Part shown: piece after piece, positions 25,246 through 34,176 of the stretch
How the letters are laid out: every line of letters starts with the position of its first letter
Position numbering within the stretch: the first letter of the stretch is position 1
NCBI GenBank assembly: GCA_019745155.1
Contig: JAIETM010000005.1
Coordinates: 1 to 64,000, forward strand
Origin: Chitinophagaceae bacterium
GTDB lineage: Bacteria > Bacteroidota > Bacteroidia > Chitinophagales > Chitinophagaceae
DNA length: 64,000 nucleotides
Reading direction: 5' to 3'
The notes under the pieces: model-generated
Databases searched by the model: none
What the model saw: only the letters and a program-made list of their open reading frames with translations
Told to the model about the DNA's origin: nothing
Made by a program: the position numbers and the translations under genes

Positions 25246-26781
25246 TTATTCCCACTCAATGGTGGCAGGTGGTTTACTACTGATATCATATACCACACGA
25301 TTGATGCCTTTCACATTGTTAATGATTTCATTTGACATGTGCGCCAAGAACTCATAAGGCAAGTGTGCCCAGTCTGCTGTCATGCCATCAACAGAAGTAA
25401 CAGCACGAAGCGCCACGGTAAACTCATATGTTCTTTCATCGCCCATTACGCCAACACTTTTAACAGGCAGTAGGATAGTGCCAGCTTGCCATACTTTATC
25501 ATACAAGCCATGCTCTTTTAATCCCTTTGTATAGATATAATCAGCTTCCTGTAAAAGCGTTACTTTTTCTTCGGTGATTTCACCGAGAATACGAATGGCC
25601 AAGCCCGGACCAGGGAATGGATGACGATACAGCAATTCATAGGGTATGCCAAGTTCCAAACCTACTTTACGTACTTCATCTTTGAATAAGTAGCGCAGTG
25701 GTTCCACCAAGCCTAATTTCATGGTATCAGGTAAGCCGCCCACATTGTGATGCGATTTAATGGTCTGAGAAGGGCCATGTACACTCACACTTTCAATCAC
25801 ATCTGGATAGATCGTACCCTGTCCCAGCATTTCAATGCCTTCCAGTTTGTGTGCTTCCTGATCAAATATTTCGATGAAAGTGCGACCGATGATCTTACGC
25901 TTCTCTTCTGGATCAGTTTTGCCTGCAAGTTTGGTGTAGAAATGCTCGCGGGCATCTACGCCTTTCACATTCAGATCAAGCTGACGATAAGTGTCCAACA
26001 CTTCCTGAAATTCATTCTTGCGCAACACGCCGTTGTCAACAAAAATGCCAAACAGATTTTTGCCGATGGCCTTGCTGATCAAAGTAGCAGCAACAGTACT
26101 GTCCACGCCACCACTTAAAGCCATGATCACTTTTCTGTTGCCGATGGTTTCTTTTAATTGTGCAACTGTTTCAGTTACAAAATGCGCCGGTGTCCAGTCG
26201 CAGCTACAACCGCAAACATGTATTAAAAAGTTTTTCAGTATTTGCTTTCCTTCTGTTGAGTGATACACTTCCGGATGGAATTGTAAGCCATATAAGGGCT
26301 GACTATCTGTCGTTGTTTTCCTAAAAGCGGCTACAGGGATTGAATCGGTAGTTGCGGTAACCTCAAATCCTGATGGCAGTTCTACAATGGAGTCGCTATG
26401 GCTCATCCATACTTGTGTTTTTTCCGCCACATCGCGCAGCAAAACATCTTGTTGCTGTTGTTGCAGAATGGCTCTACCGTATTCTCTTTTATTGGATTTG
26501 TCAACACGTCCGCCAAAAGTCTTGGCTGTTAATTGTGCGCCATAGCAAATACCCAAAACAGGGAGTTGCTGAATAAAAGCTGCAATATCTACCACTGGGG
26601 CTTTTTCTTCATTCACACTGAAGGGAGAACCACTCAGTATAATACCTTTCAGGGAGCTATCTACTTGAAATGACTGGTGGTAGGGGATGATCTCGCAATA
26701 CACATTGGCTTCGCGAACTGCACGGGCGATCAGCTGGGTGTACTGACTGCCAAAATCGAGAATCAGGATTTTTTCTGTCAT
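25246..26781 (-). CDS. guaA: GMP synthase (glutamine-hydrolysing)
   Basis: The 511-residue protein converts XMP to GMP using ATP and glutamine. The N-terminal class I amidotransferase has [17 protein letters not shown], the nucleophile in [12 protein letters not shown] and [10 protein letters not shown] (catalytic His). The ATP pyrophosphatase follows with [15 protein letters not shown] (P-loop), then the dimerisation domain with [16 protein letters not shown], and the C-terminal [10 protein letters not shown]. All key residues are present. It is the first gene of a long co-directional minus-strand run. Confidence 0.97.
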   Translation of the reverse strand: MTEKILILDFGSQYTQLIARAVREANVYCEIIPYHQSFQVDSSLKGIILSGSPFSVNEEKAPVVDIAAFIQQLPVLGICYGAQLTAKTFGGRVDKSNKREYGRAILQQQQQDVLLRDVAEKTQVWMSHSDSIVELPSGFEVTATTDSIPVAAFRKTTTDSQPLYGLQFHPEVYHSTEGKQILKNFLIHVCGCSCDWTPAHFVTETVAQLKETIGNRKVIMALSGGVDSTVAATLISKAIGKNLFGIFVDNGVLRKNEFQEVLDTYRQLDLNVKGVDAREHFYTKLAGKTDPEEKRKIIGRTFIEIFDQEAHKLEGIEMLGQGTIYPDVIESVSVHGPSQTIKSHHNVGGLPDTMKLGLVEPLRYLFKDEVRKVGLELGIPYELLYRHPFPGPGLAIRILGEITEEKVTLLQEADYIYTKGLKEHGLYDKVWQAGTILLPVKSVGVMGDERTYEFTVALRAVTSVDGMTADWAHLPYEFLAHMSNEIINNVKGINRVVYDISSKPPATIEWE

Positions 26782-26786
26782 GGGCG

Positions 26787-26817
26787 CGAAGTTAACAGAA
26801 ATTTGCTCGGTGGCAAG
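26787..26817 (-). promoter_or_regulatory. Promoter of guaA and the downstream run
   Basis: On the minus strand CTTG (26814-26817), 19 bp, TAACTTCG (26787-26794), each with one mismatch to consensus. The -7 box ends five bases before the guaA ATG, giving an almost leaderless mRNA. Confidence 0.5.
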
Positions 26818-26853
26818 GATGTGCAGCCTCTTTGGAAACCGTATCTTTAAATC

Positions 26854-27801
26854 ATGCGAATAGGATTGATTGTAAGCGTGTTATTGCTTTGTTCCGCCGT
26901 TCAGGCTCAGAAAATACAGTGGCAGAATGTGGATAGCCTTTTTGGCCCCTTGCCGGCATCTGTACATGTATTTAAAACAACCACTCCGCTGGAGAAGGGT
27001 AAGGCCAATCTGGCTTTTTATGTGGTTGCAGATCTGAAAGATCCTGCCTTAGGTTTTGCAACAGATACCACAGAAGGGCGCAGGTTAACACCTGCTGGTT
27101 TCTATGCCAAGAACCAGCAGCCTATTGTTGTTGTTAACGGTACTTTTTTCTCTTTTGAAACAAACCGAAACCTGAATTTGGTGATCAAGGATGGGAAAGT
27201 GGTGGCACACAATATTGGTTCTGTGTACGACAAGCGTGATGAAGTGTTTTACTATGTAACCAGATCAGCGATAGGTATTGATAAAGCAGGCAATGCTGAT
27301 GTGGCTTGGATTTATTCCGACAGTGCGAAGGCACAGGCTTATGCGGTGCAATTTCCCGCCAATCGTTGGGGTAAAACGCCGGCTCAATCTGTAAAAGGTA
27401 TTGCAGCTAAAAAGGATATCCAAAGATGGTCGATGCAAACAGCTATTGCAGGCGGACCTTCATTAATTCGTGATGGGCATATATGCATTAGCAACGAACA
27501 AGAACGCATGTTCCGAGGTAAGCAAATTGACGATAAGCATCCACGTACAGCTATGGGTTATACTGCGGATGGTAAAATAATTATCCTGGCAGTACAAGGC
27601 AGAATGCCTGGAATTGCTGATGGTGCAAGTCTTGCCGAAGAAGCGAGAATCTTGAAAGAGTTGGGTTGCTATGAAGCACTCAATATGGATGGAGGCGGAA
27701 GCAGCTGTCTATTAGTGAATGGAAAAGAAACCATCAAGCCTTCAGATAAAGAGGGGCAGCGCCCCGTTCCAGCGGTATTCCTGATCCAGCGTAAGCAATA
27801 A
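26854..27801 (+). CDS. Phosphodiester glycosidase (NAGPA-like) family protein
   Basis: The 315-residue protein has a signal peptide ([18 protein letters not shown]). [23 protein letters not shown] (about 95-115), [34 protein letters not shown] and the diagnostic [15 protein letters not shown] near the end define the family related to the human uncovering enzyme, which removes GlcNAc from phosphodiesters. In bacteria such proteins may trim phospho-sugar modifications on cell-wall polymers. The start is ATG 26854, divergent from guaA. Confidence 0.85.
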   Translation: MRIGLIVSVLLLCSAVQAQKIQWQNVDSLFGPLPASVHVFKTTTPLEKGKANLAFYVVADLKDPALGFATDTTEGRRLTPAGFYAKNQQPIVVVNGTFFSFETNRNLNLVIKDGKVVAHNIGSVYDKRDEVFYYVTRSAIGIDKAGNADVAWIYSDSAKAQAYAVQFPANRWGKTPAQSVKGIAAKKDIQRWSMQTAIAGGPSLIRDGHICISNEQERMFRGKQIDDKHPRTAMGYTADGKIIILAVQGRMPGIADGASLAEEARILKELGCYEALNMDGGGSSCLLVNGKETIKPSDKEGQRPVPAVFLIQRKQ

Positions 27802-27803
27802 AC

Positions 27804-28916
27804 TTAGCGCATTTTAGCCCATTTTAGACAAACAGGACTGGATACTGGAATACGTTGATCGGTATCAGTCAGCATCCCTGTTTTTTGATCTCGTCTAAAA
27901 ATGACAATCTCATCAGATTCCTGATTGGCCACAAGCAAAAATTTCCCGCTTGGGTCAATGGTGAAATTTCTAGGCTTAATACCCTTGGTATCTTGATGGC
28001 TGAGTAATGTTAGCATGCCATTTTTTTCATCGATGCGAAAAATAGCAATGGTATTAGATTGCCCTCTGTTAGAGGCGTATAGAAATTTTCCATCATTGCT
28101 GATATGTACATCAGCACCACCAATACTTCCTTTGTAAGCTGGGGGCAGGGCTGAAATTCTTTGTACTGATTTTAGTCCGCCGTCCTGTGTCCTTCTAAAT
28201 GCATGAATATGCCCGCTTAACTCTTCTACTGCATATACAAATGGTGCAGTAGGATGAATATCGATATGTCTTGGTCCCGCACCTCCCGGAGAAATACCCG
28301 GTTGATACATCACCCATGGTTTGCCTGTTTTCTCATCAAAACGATATACCATGATCTTATCAATGCCCAAATCTGGTACCAATAAAAAATCATTGTCTGG
28401 TGTAAAGAAGGTGGCGTGAACGTGTGGTGATTTTTGTCTCGTAGTATCAGGCCCGCTGCCTTTATGATGTACAGTGTATGCTGCTGTGTCAATGCTGCCA
28501 TTAGGTAGCACTTTGAAAATGCTAAAGCTACCTCCGCTATAATTGCCTACTGCCACCCATTGTCCTGTTTTGTCTGTTGCAACATAGCAGGGGTGATCGC
28601 CTTTATTGCTTTGCTTATTTAGGAATTGTAGCTTGCCAGATGCTTTGTCAAAACCATAAGCACTTACACTACCTTGGCCATTGCCATCTTCATTAACTGC
28701 ATATACAAACTTTTCATTAGGCGATACAGCTAAAAAAGATGGATTAGCACTTTTGATATTGCTGCGTTCCTGAAAGCTCCCATCTGTACTATTAAACTCG
28801 TACACATAAATGCCATTGCTGGTTTTGTTTGTATACGTCCCTATGAGTAGGTGGTGTTTGTTTTGTGCTGAAACTTGTAAGCAAATAATGGATAAGGTTA
28901 GTGCAAGCAATCGCAT
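27804..28916 (-). CDS. Secreted lactonase-family beta-propeller (YbhE-like)
   Basis: The 370-residue protein has a signal peptide (RLLALTLSIICLQVSAQ) and seven propeller repeats, each with a PSGKFL, PNEKFVYAVNEDG or DGKFLYASNRGQ-type strand. LIGTYTNKTSNGIYVYEF at the start and GPRHIDIHPTAPFVYAVEEL in the middle are family signatures. The E. coli relative Pgl hydrolyses 6-phosphogluconolactone, but secretion here argues for another substrate. The ATG at 28916 is chosen over the open frame to 28982. It converges with the NAGPA-like gene two bases away. Confidence 0.85.
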   Translation of the reverse strand: MRLLALTLSIICLQVSAQNKHHLLIGTYTNKTSNGIYVYEFNSTDGSFQERSNIKSANPSFLAVSPNEKFVYAVNEDGNGQGSVSAYGFDKASGKLQFLNKQSNKGDHPCYVATDKTGQWVAVGNYSGGSFSIFKVLPNGSIDTAAYTVHHKGSGPDTTRQKSPHVHATFFTPDNDFLLVPDLGIDKIMVYRFDEKTGKPWVMYQPGISPGGAGPRHIDIHPTAPFVYAVEELSGHIHAFRRTQDGGLKSVQRISALPPAYKGSIGGADVHISNDGKFLYASNRGQSNTIAIFRIDEKNGMLTLLSHQDTKGIKPRNFTIDPSGKFLLVANQESDEIVIFRRDQKTGMLTDTDQRIPVSSPVCLKWAKMR

Positions 28917-29280
28917 AAGCGTGATTTGTGCCTTGAAATTACAGAAAGCGGTAGACAAAAAGTGCGACCGAGGTCGCACCACTGAAAGTCCTTAAACGAC
29001 CCTTAAGGAGGTTCTCAGCACTGCAAAACTGCGAAATATGGTGGATTTTTTCTGTCATTTTTTCGTCATCAGTAGGCTGTACATGAATAGAATTAACATT
29101 TGAAGCCTAAATAAAATAGGCAGTACCGACTTTATAGCCTAGCTTTGCATCGTCAATTTGAGTTAATCAGTATTTGGTCAGTACAATTATATATCTGCTA
29201 AGTTATTTTTCCGCCGATAGTTAGTTCAGTCCCTGCCTCTGTATTCTCTCAAGTATTTTTCAAATTTTAAATGTTTCAAA
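28917..29280. other. Intergenic region with hairpin and long leader of the RRM gene
   Basis: 364 bp without a gene. Near the lactonase start is an 8-bp inverted repeat GTGCGACC/GGTCGCAC, which on the minus strand is followed by CTTTTTGTC and so resembles an attenuator or terminator in the lactonase leader. TAGCTTTG at 29140-29147 is a consensus -7 box for the RRM gene, but no good -33 box is at the expected distance. It would give a leader of about 125 bases with no open frame, as is common for cold-shock-type RNA-binding proteins. Confidence 0.5.
29140..29147 (+). promoter_or_regulatory. Possible -7 box for the RRM gene
   Basis: TAGCTTTG matches TAnnTTTG exactly, 133 bases before the ATG. 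The absence of a clear TTTG partner lowers confidence. Confidence 0.4.
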
Positions 29281-29595
29281 ATGAACATTTACGTTTCTAA
29301 TTTAAGTTATGCCGTTCAGGACGAAGACCTGAGAGGATTTTTCGCAGAGTATGGTGAAGTAAGTTCTGCAAAAGTGATCATGGACAAATTCACTAACCGT
29401 AGCCGTGGTTTCGGTTTTGTTGAAATGTCTGATGACGAAGCAGCAAAGAAAGCTATCGCTGAATTGAATGGCGCTACAGTTGATGGTCGTAGCATTTCTG
29501 TAAACGAAGCTCGTCCTAAAGAAGACAGACCCCGTACAGGTGGTGGCAATGGCGGTAACCGTCCTCGCCCTTCTTACAACAATAGTCGCTGGTAA
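29281..29595 (+). CDS. RRM-type RNA-binding protein
   Basis: The 104-residue protein has a single RNA recognition motif (about 1-78): the RNP2 element IYVSNLSY and the RNP1 element SRGFGFVEM are intact. A Gly/Arg/Asn-rich tail (RTGGGNGGNRPRP) follows. This is the layout of the cold-responsive RbpA-like proteins of cyanobacteria and Bacteroidota, which bind single-stranded RNA and may act as chaperones. The long leader and strong terminator indicate an independently regulated, probably highly expressed gene. Confidence 0.92.
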   Translation: MNIYVSNLSYAVQDEDLRGFFAEYGEVSSAKVIMDKFTNRSRGFGFVEMSDDEAAKKAIAELNGATVDGRSISVNEARPKEDRPRTGGGNGGNRPRPSYNNSRW

Positions 29596-29619
29596 TATTC
29601 ACTAGTGTACATTTTTGAT

Positions 29620-29649
29620 CCCCCCACAGTAATGTGGGGGGATTTTTTA
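29620..29649 (+). terminator. Intrinsic terminator after the RRM gene
   Basis: CCCCCCACA and TGTGGGGGG form a 9-bp GC-rich stem with a GTAA loop, followed by ATTTTTTAT. Confidence 0.9.
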
Positions 29650-29664
29650 TTGTACTTTCCCTGT

Positions 29665-30246
29665 ATGGATGCGCTGCAGCAATTAAAGCAGATGATGGAT
29701 GCGCGGTTTCGCCTTCCGGATGCCGCATGGCAGGATTTTTCAGCTGCATGGCAGCCTGTTGGTTTCAAGCGAAAAGCAGTGATTACGGCAGCGGGAGAGG
29801 TAGAGCGTTATCTCTATTTTGTTGTAGAAGGCATTCAAAGGGCCTATTATTTAGCTGAAGATGGTACTGATGTGACAGTTGTTTTTACCTATCCGCCATC
29901 TTTTTGTGGTGTGCCCGACTCTTTACAGTTGCAAACGCCTGCGCATTATACAGTTGAAGCATTGACTGCTAGTTCCATGCTGCGCATGGGTTATCAGCAA
30001 TTACAGGATTTGATGGATAAACACCGCTCGCTAGAGCGAATGGTTCGCTTGGCCACAGCTGCGGCTTTGTACGGAGTCATGCATCGGCAAGCGGAAATAA
30101 TGGCTTTTAGTGCAGAGCAGAAGTTTACCACCTTTCTGCAACGTAGTCCGCACCTACTCAATATGGTGCCCCATAAATATCTGGCTTCTTATCTGGCCAT
30201 CGATGCCAGTACTTTCAGTAAATTATTAAGCAGTGTGCGCATATAA
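29665..30246 (+). CDS. Crp/Fnr-family transcriptional regulator
   Basis: The 193-residue protein has a cNMP-binding-type beta-barrel (about 20-120; VITAAGEVERYLYFVVEGIQRAYYL and DVTVVFTYPPSFCGVPDSL) and a C-terminal helical region with YLASYLAIDASTFSKLLSSV at the helix-turn-helix position. It is close to the short Bacteroidota regulators with a weak or absent phosphate-binding loop, so the effector may not be cAMP. The start at 29665 is taken because the longer frame (from 29605) runs through the RRM terminator. Confidence 0.82.
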   Translation: MDALQQLKQMMDARFRLPDAAWQDFSAAWQPVGFKRKAVITAAGEVERYLYFVVEGIQRAYYLAEDGTDVTVVFTYPPSFCGVPDSLQLQTPAHYTVEALTASSMLRMGYQQLQDLMDKHRSLERMVRLATAAALYGVMHRQAEIMAFSAEQKFTTFLQRSPHLLNMVPHKYLASYLAIDASTFSKLLSSVRI

Positions 30247-30268
30247 ATCTTGGTGCAGATCAAGATTT
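30245..30268 (+). promoter_or_regulatory. 8-bp inverted repeat, possible operator
   Basis: AAATCTTG and CAAGATTT are perfect inverted repeats separated by eight bases, starting within the stop codon of the Crp/Fnr gene and 40 bp before the DinB-like gene. Symmetry and spacing suit a dimeric regulator such as the neighbour, but a weak terminator is also possible as no T-run follows. Confidence 0.35.
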
Positions 30269-30308
30269 ATGGATTTCTGGACAGTGAATTTTGTCTAAAA
30301 TTGATCAC

Positions 30309-30860
30309 ATGCCGCAATACAGCATACCCGCAGAACAAAAACGATTGATACAAGTAGTACAAGATGTGCAGCATTTTTTGACAAGGGTAGATGCCCTTAG
30401 TGAATGGCAGCTACTGCAGCAACCAGTTTCCGGAGGTTGGAGTCTTGCGCAAGTAATGGAGCACCTGAATGTCTATTGCAGGCATTACCTGCCCCTGATT
30501 GAACAAGCCATACAGAAAGAACAGGGTAACCAAGGAGCATATCAGTCTGGTTGGCTCGGTGAATATTTTACAAAACTGATGCAGCCCCTACCTGATGGAA
30601 AACTATCCAAAAAAATGAAAGCCCCTGCCAAAGCGCAACCTGTACAAGCATTGAATGCAGTTGCGGTGAAAACAGAATTTCGCATACATCAGGAAAAACT
30701 GATTCAGTTGTTACAAAATGCACATTTCGCCAATTGGCAAAAGCAAAGAATTCCTACCTCACTTAGTAAATGGATCAGCTTAAGATTGGGTGATACACTT
30801 CGCTTTTTTGTGGCGCATGAGTACCGACATCTATTACAAATGCAAAGAATACTGCAATAG
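30309..30860 (+). CDS. DinB-like metal-binding four-helix protein
   Basis: The 183-residue protein has SGGWSLAQVMEHLNVYCRHYL (about 40-60) with a conserved His on helix 2 and RFFVAHEYRHLLQMQRIL at the end, giving the His-x3-His pair of the DinB/YfiT superfamily. Members are thiol-dependent or damage-induced enzymes, mostly of unknown substrate. The start is the ATG at 30309; a TTG at 30291 is possible. It is probably regulated with the preceding Crp/Fnr gene. Confidence 0.75.
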   Translation: MPQYSIPAEQKRLIQVVQDVQHFLTRVDALSEWQLLQQPVSGGWSLAQVMEHLNVYCRHYLPLIEQAIQKEQGNQGAYQSGWLGEYFTKLMQPLPDGKLSKKMKAPAKAQPVQALNAVAVKTEFRIHQEKLIQLLQNAHFANWQKQRIPTSLSKWISLRLGDTLRFFVAHEYRHLLQMQRILQ

Positions 30861-30862
30861 TA

Positions 30863-31333
30863 TTAATGTGTTTTCTTCAGGATGATTCTTGGATCGTTAA
30901 TACCAGCTTTGATTCTACTGGCAATTAGCAAAGCCCTTTCTATTTGTTTGTCTGTTGATTTTACTTGTTGCACCAGATACATGATGCTGCGTCTTTTACC
31001 TGGGGTAAAGGCTTCGAAGATGGCTTTGGCTTTCGGATCTGTTTGTAACACTTCATCCAATACCTCGGGCATTGCGAATTGGTGTTCTGTGTTGTCCTCC
31101 TGAAATTGAATAGCTAGCTGATCGCCTGCTTTAAGATGTAGTTTTTTCAATAAGGGTTTACTCAGGTGTATATAAAAATCTCCCGACTGAGTTGGCTGTA
31201 CAGCAGCATGAATGGTTTCTGTACCAATAATGCAGACAAGCCTTTTAGGCTTACCCATTTTGGCTACTTGTTTCGCAGGAATGATGGCACCGTGAATGCC
31301 TGCATAAATATGTTCAATGGTATACTTGGCCAT
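30863..31333 (-). CDS. YdeI/OmpD-associated family protein (DUF1905-like)
   Basis: The 156-residue protein has an N-terminal DUF1905-type beta domain (about 1-85: GAIIPAKQVAKMGKPKR, FYIHLSKPLLKKLHLKAGD) and a C-terminal bacteriocin-protection/YdeI helix pair (PEVLDEVLQTDPKAKAIFEA, FTPGKRRSIMYLVQQVKSTD and KQIERALLIASRI). Function is unknown. The frame continues to 31459 through the ROK terminator, so the start is placed at ATG 31333. Confidence 0.8.
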   Translation of the reverse strand: MAKYTIEHIYAGIHGAIIPAKQVAKMGKPKRLVCIIGTETIHAAVQPTQSGDFYIHLSKPLLKKLHLKAGDQLAIQFQEDNTEHQFAMPEVLDEVLQTDPKAKAIFEAFTPGKRRSIMYLVQQVKSTDKQIERALLIASRIKAGINDPRIILKKTH

Positions 31334-31365
31334 GTTTGCATGACAAGTAAAAAACGGTTTGGTTG

Positions 31366-31394
31366 ACAAAAAAAGGGAACATTCCTGTTCCCTG
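31366..31394 (-). terminator. Intrinsic terminator after the ROK gene
   Basis: On the minus strand AGGGAAC and GTTCCCT pair around a six-base loop, followed by a T-run (TTTTTTT). Confidence 0.85.
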
Positions 31395-31418
31395 TACATA
31401 CTTCGTTGTTGATCTTGT

Positions 31419-32384
31419 TTATTCCCAAACCAAAGCACTTGCACCCAATATGGCTGCATCGGCTTCTTTCAGATCGCTGAAAATCAACTTCACCTTATTT
31501 CTGAAAATGGGGAGCACATTAGCTTCCATGGCTAATCGCGTTGGCTTGATCAGCATTTCTCCTGCAGCAGTAACACCACCAAACAAAACGATGGCTTCCG
31601 GTGAGCTGAACATCACGAAATTGGCTAATGCTAGTCCCAGTATATTACCAGTGTATTCGAAAACTTCTTTGCATAAGCCACAGCCTTGCATAGCAGCATC
31701 ATAAATGGCTTTGCTATCGATTTCCTCAGCCTTTAGTTTACGTAAAGGTGTATCCGCATCTGGATATTTTTCCATTAACTCCAATGCTGTTAAGCGCATA
31801 CCTGTTGCACTACAATAAGCTTCCAAACTTCCCTTCATACCAGTGCCCCAGTGTTCGCGACCATCTGGAATAACGGTAACGTGTCCAAGTTCACCGGCAA
31901 ATCCATCATGCCCATAAACTAATTGTCCATTAACAATGATTCCGCTACCTACACCTGTACCTAATGTGATCACAATAAAGTCTTTCATGCCCTTGGCTGC
32001 ACCATACATCATTTCACCTTGTGCAGCAGCATTTGCATCATTGGTTAGGATAGCAGGAATGCCAAACTTTTCGTGTACAATCGCTGCTATTGGTACAATG
32101 CCTTTCCATTTAAGGTTTGGGGCATACTCAATAGTGCCTTTGTAATAGTTGCCATTGGGTGCACCCATGCCAATGCCTTTTATCTTATCGATGCCGCCAA
32201 TTTTTTCAATCATCGGCTGCAACTTCTCGTGTAGCTCCTCTACGAATGTGCCTACCTGCTCATGATCTGTTGTGCGCATTCTGTCTTGATACCAGATATT
32301 ACCACGCTTGTCTACAATGCCAAATTTTGTGTTGGTGCCGCCTATATCTACACCAATGGCAAAAGAAGAAGGTTGTTCAGTCAT
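31419..32384 (-). CDS. ROK-family sugar kinase (glucokinase-like)
   Basis: The 321-residue protein has the ATP-binding GVDIGGTNTKFGIVD at the N-terminus, LTNDANAAAQGEM with the catalytic Asp, and VITLGTGVGSGIIVNGQL for phosphate binding. The ROK zinc signature CxCGxxGCxE is altered: the region reads REHWGTGMKGSLEAYCS, lacking the three cysteines. GELGHVTV upstream retains the structural Glu and zinc-binding His. It probably phosphorylates glucose entering through the neighbouring FHS importer, whose gene lies immediately upstream. Confidence 0.88.
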   Translation of the reverse strand: MTEQPSSFAIGVDIGGTNTKFGIVDKRGNIWYQDRMRTTDHEQVGTFVEELHEKLQPMIEKIGGIDKIKGIGMGAPNGNYYKGTIEYAPNLKWKGIVPIAAIVHEKFGIPAILTNDANAAAQGEMMYGAAKGMKDFIVITLGTGVGSGIIVNGQLVYGHDGFAGELGHVTVIPDGREHWGTGMKGSLEAYCSATGMRLTALELMEKYPDADTPLRKLKAEEIDSKAIYDAAMQGCGLCKEVFEYTGNILGLALANFVMFSSPEAIVLFGGVTAAGEMLIKPTRLAMEANVLPIFRNKVKLIFSDLKEADAAILGASALVWE

Positions 32385-32395
32385 AATCTATAGAT

Positions 32396-32422
32396 TAAAA
32401 AGGCAGGCTAGGCCTGCCTGAG
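32396..32422 (-). terminator. Intrinsic terminator after the sugar transporter
   Basis: On the minus strand AGGCAGGC and GCCTGCCT pair with a CTA loop, followed by TTTTTAATC. It lies between the transporter and the ROK kinase, so kinase transcription may need read-through or its own promoter. Confidence 0.8.
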
Positions 32423-32436
32423 TTTGTATGCTTCAA

Positions 32437-34041
32437 TTAATGTCCTCCCTCGATTTGTTTGTCAAAATCGAGACCCTGTGCTTTGAGTACACTTTTCAGT
32501 TTAAGTGCAAGGAAAGCAAGCAAGATAAAGCAAGCTGCAGCTACCAGATAGCTCTTATGCAGACCTAGAGCGCCATCGCCAAATGCACCTTGCAGTGGTG
32601 GAATAACAGCACCACCCAAGATCATCATGATTAACAGCGCAGAGCCTTCGCTTGTGTATTTGCCCAATCCGCCCACACCTAATGAGAAGATACATGGCCA
32701 CATAATAGAGCAACAGAGACCGCCAGCGATAAATGCATAGACAGAAACAATGCCTGTTGTAAAGGAGCCAATGATCATTGCGACAGCAGCGAGTATGGAT
32801 AAAGTCAATAATGTTTTCACTGGCTTTTCCTGACCATAGAAGAAAGCGGCAATAGCAATAGCAATACAAATGGCATAAGGTAGCAGGTTGCTTACATCAC
32901 TACCATGTAAGCTGTTGGCAGCAAGCACAATGGCAAAAGCAATAAATGGCACCACGATGGTTGCAATTCTTTTACCTGTAGCAGAGAGGTTAAATACTGA
33001 GATGGCTCCAGTCCAACGACCAATCATTAAACTACCCCAGTACAGAGAGATGTACTGCGAGATTTGGCTTTCATCCAAACCCATATCATTGAAATAGCCT
33101 GGTTGCTTTAATAGTGCACCAAAATTGTTATCAATTGTTACTTCAACACCTACATAGATGAAAATACCGAGCATACCATAAATGAGCTGTGGGTATTTCA
33201 TGGCACCCCAACCTTCACTTGACTGTGAAGCTTTGTTGTTACTAACGAAGAGAATTAAAACAACCACCAGCATGATAGAAATAAGTAACCAGAGGTTGGG
33301 TACTTCTGTAAACTGACCTACCGCGATAATGCCAAGGATTAGTAGCGTCATAATGCTCAGTGAGTTAGCAGCTTTACCTGCTTTTTCAAAGGGCTCGCTA
33401 TTCTTGCCATCGGGTAGCTTGGAAAACTGGAAGAAAAGCGCCACGGCTGCAAATACAACTGCTACGATCAGGTATAAGTTGTTGATGTTTTTTACGGTTA
33501 CTTCTACATTAGAAGAACCTACAGAACCAAAAAGGAAAAAGCTAACGATGATAGGGCCGATCGTGGTACCCAACGAGTTCACACCACCGCCTAAGTTAAG
33601 TCTGTGTGAGCCTGTAGCTGGATCGCCTAGTGCAATCGCAAATGGCTGTGCACAAGTTTGCTGAAGCGAAAAGCCAAGCGCCACCACAAAGAGTGAACCC
33701 AATATGGCATAGAATGAATTGGCATTCGCAGATGGGATGATGAGTAATGCACCAACTACGGAAATGGCCAGTCCATATATAATGCCTTTTTTATAACCAA
33801 TGTGGTTGACAATGTCGTAACCCAAAGCATTGGAAAGGATGAATAAAATCAATGAGCCGATAAAGTAGGCGCCGTAGAAAGCAGAGCCTATCAATTGCGA
33901 CTGTAACTGGGTAAGTTCGAAATGCGTTTTACAGAAAGGGATCAGGATACTATTGGAGGCAGCAATAAATCCCCAGAAAAAGAAAACGGTGACAAGCGTC
34001 GTCAGCGCGCCCTTATTGGTTTCTTGGGTAGCAGTGTTCAT
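32437..34041 (-). CDS. FHS-family sugar:H+ symporter (MFS, FucP/GluP-like)
   Basis: The 534-residue transporter opens with FFFWGFIAASNSILIPF and has LGFSLQQTCAQPFAIALG and LGGGVNSLGTTIGP, segments of the fucose/glucose/galactose MFS family. It is about 100 residues longer than FucP, with two additional hydrophobic segments in the central region (about 220-275), so 14 helices rather than 12. With the downstream ROK kinase it forms an uptake-and-phosphorylation pair. Confidence 0.88.
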   Translation of the reverse strand: MNTATQETNKGALTTLVTVFFFWGFIAASNSILIPFCKTHFELTQLQSQLIGSAFYGAYFIGSLILFILSNALGYDIVNHIGYKKGIIYGLAISVVGALLIIPSANANSFYAILGSLFVVALGFSLQQTCAQPFAIALGDPATGSHRLNLGGGVNSLGTTIGPIIVSFFLFGSVGSSNVEVTVKNINNLYLIVAVVFAAVALFFQFSKLPDGKNSEPFEKAGKAANSLSIMTLLILGIIAVGQFTEVPNLWLLISIMLVVVLILFVSNNKASQSSEGWGAMKYPQLIYGMLGIFIYVGVEVTIDNNFGALLKQPGYFNDMGLDESQISQYISLYWGSLMIGRWTGAISVFNLSATGKRIATIVVPFIAFAIVLAANSLHGSDVSNLLPYAICIAIAIAAFFYGQEKPVKTLLTLSILAAVAMIIGSFTTGIVSVYAFIAGGLCCSIMWPCIFSLGVGGLGKYTSEGSALLIMMILGGAVIPPLQGAFGDGALGLHKSYLVAAACFILLAFLALKLKSVLKAQGLDFDKQIEGGH

Positions 34042-34176
34042 GGCGATCGTTGGTTTGATTTTGAATGCTGAAAGTATAAAAAAATATGCTATGAAAATTT
34101 TTATCCTTCTTTTACAAGTAATTGTTTTTCATCCTATCTTGACACTTGTTGCAGGTTTTCCCCCTAAACAATTATT

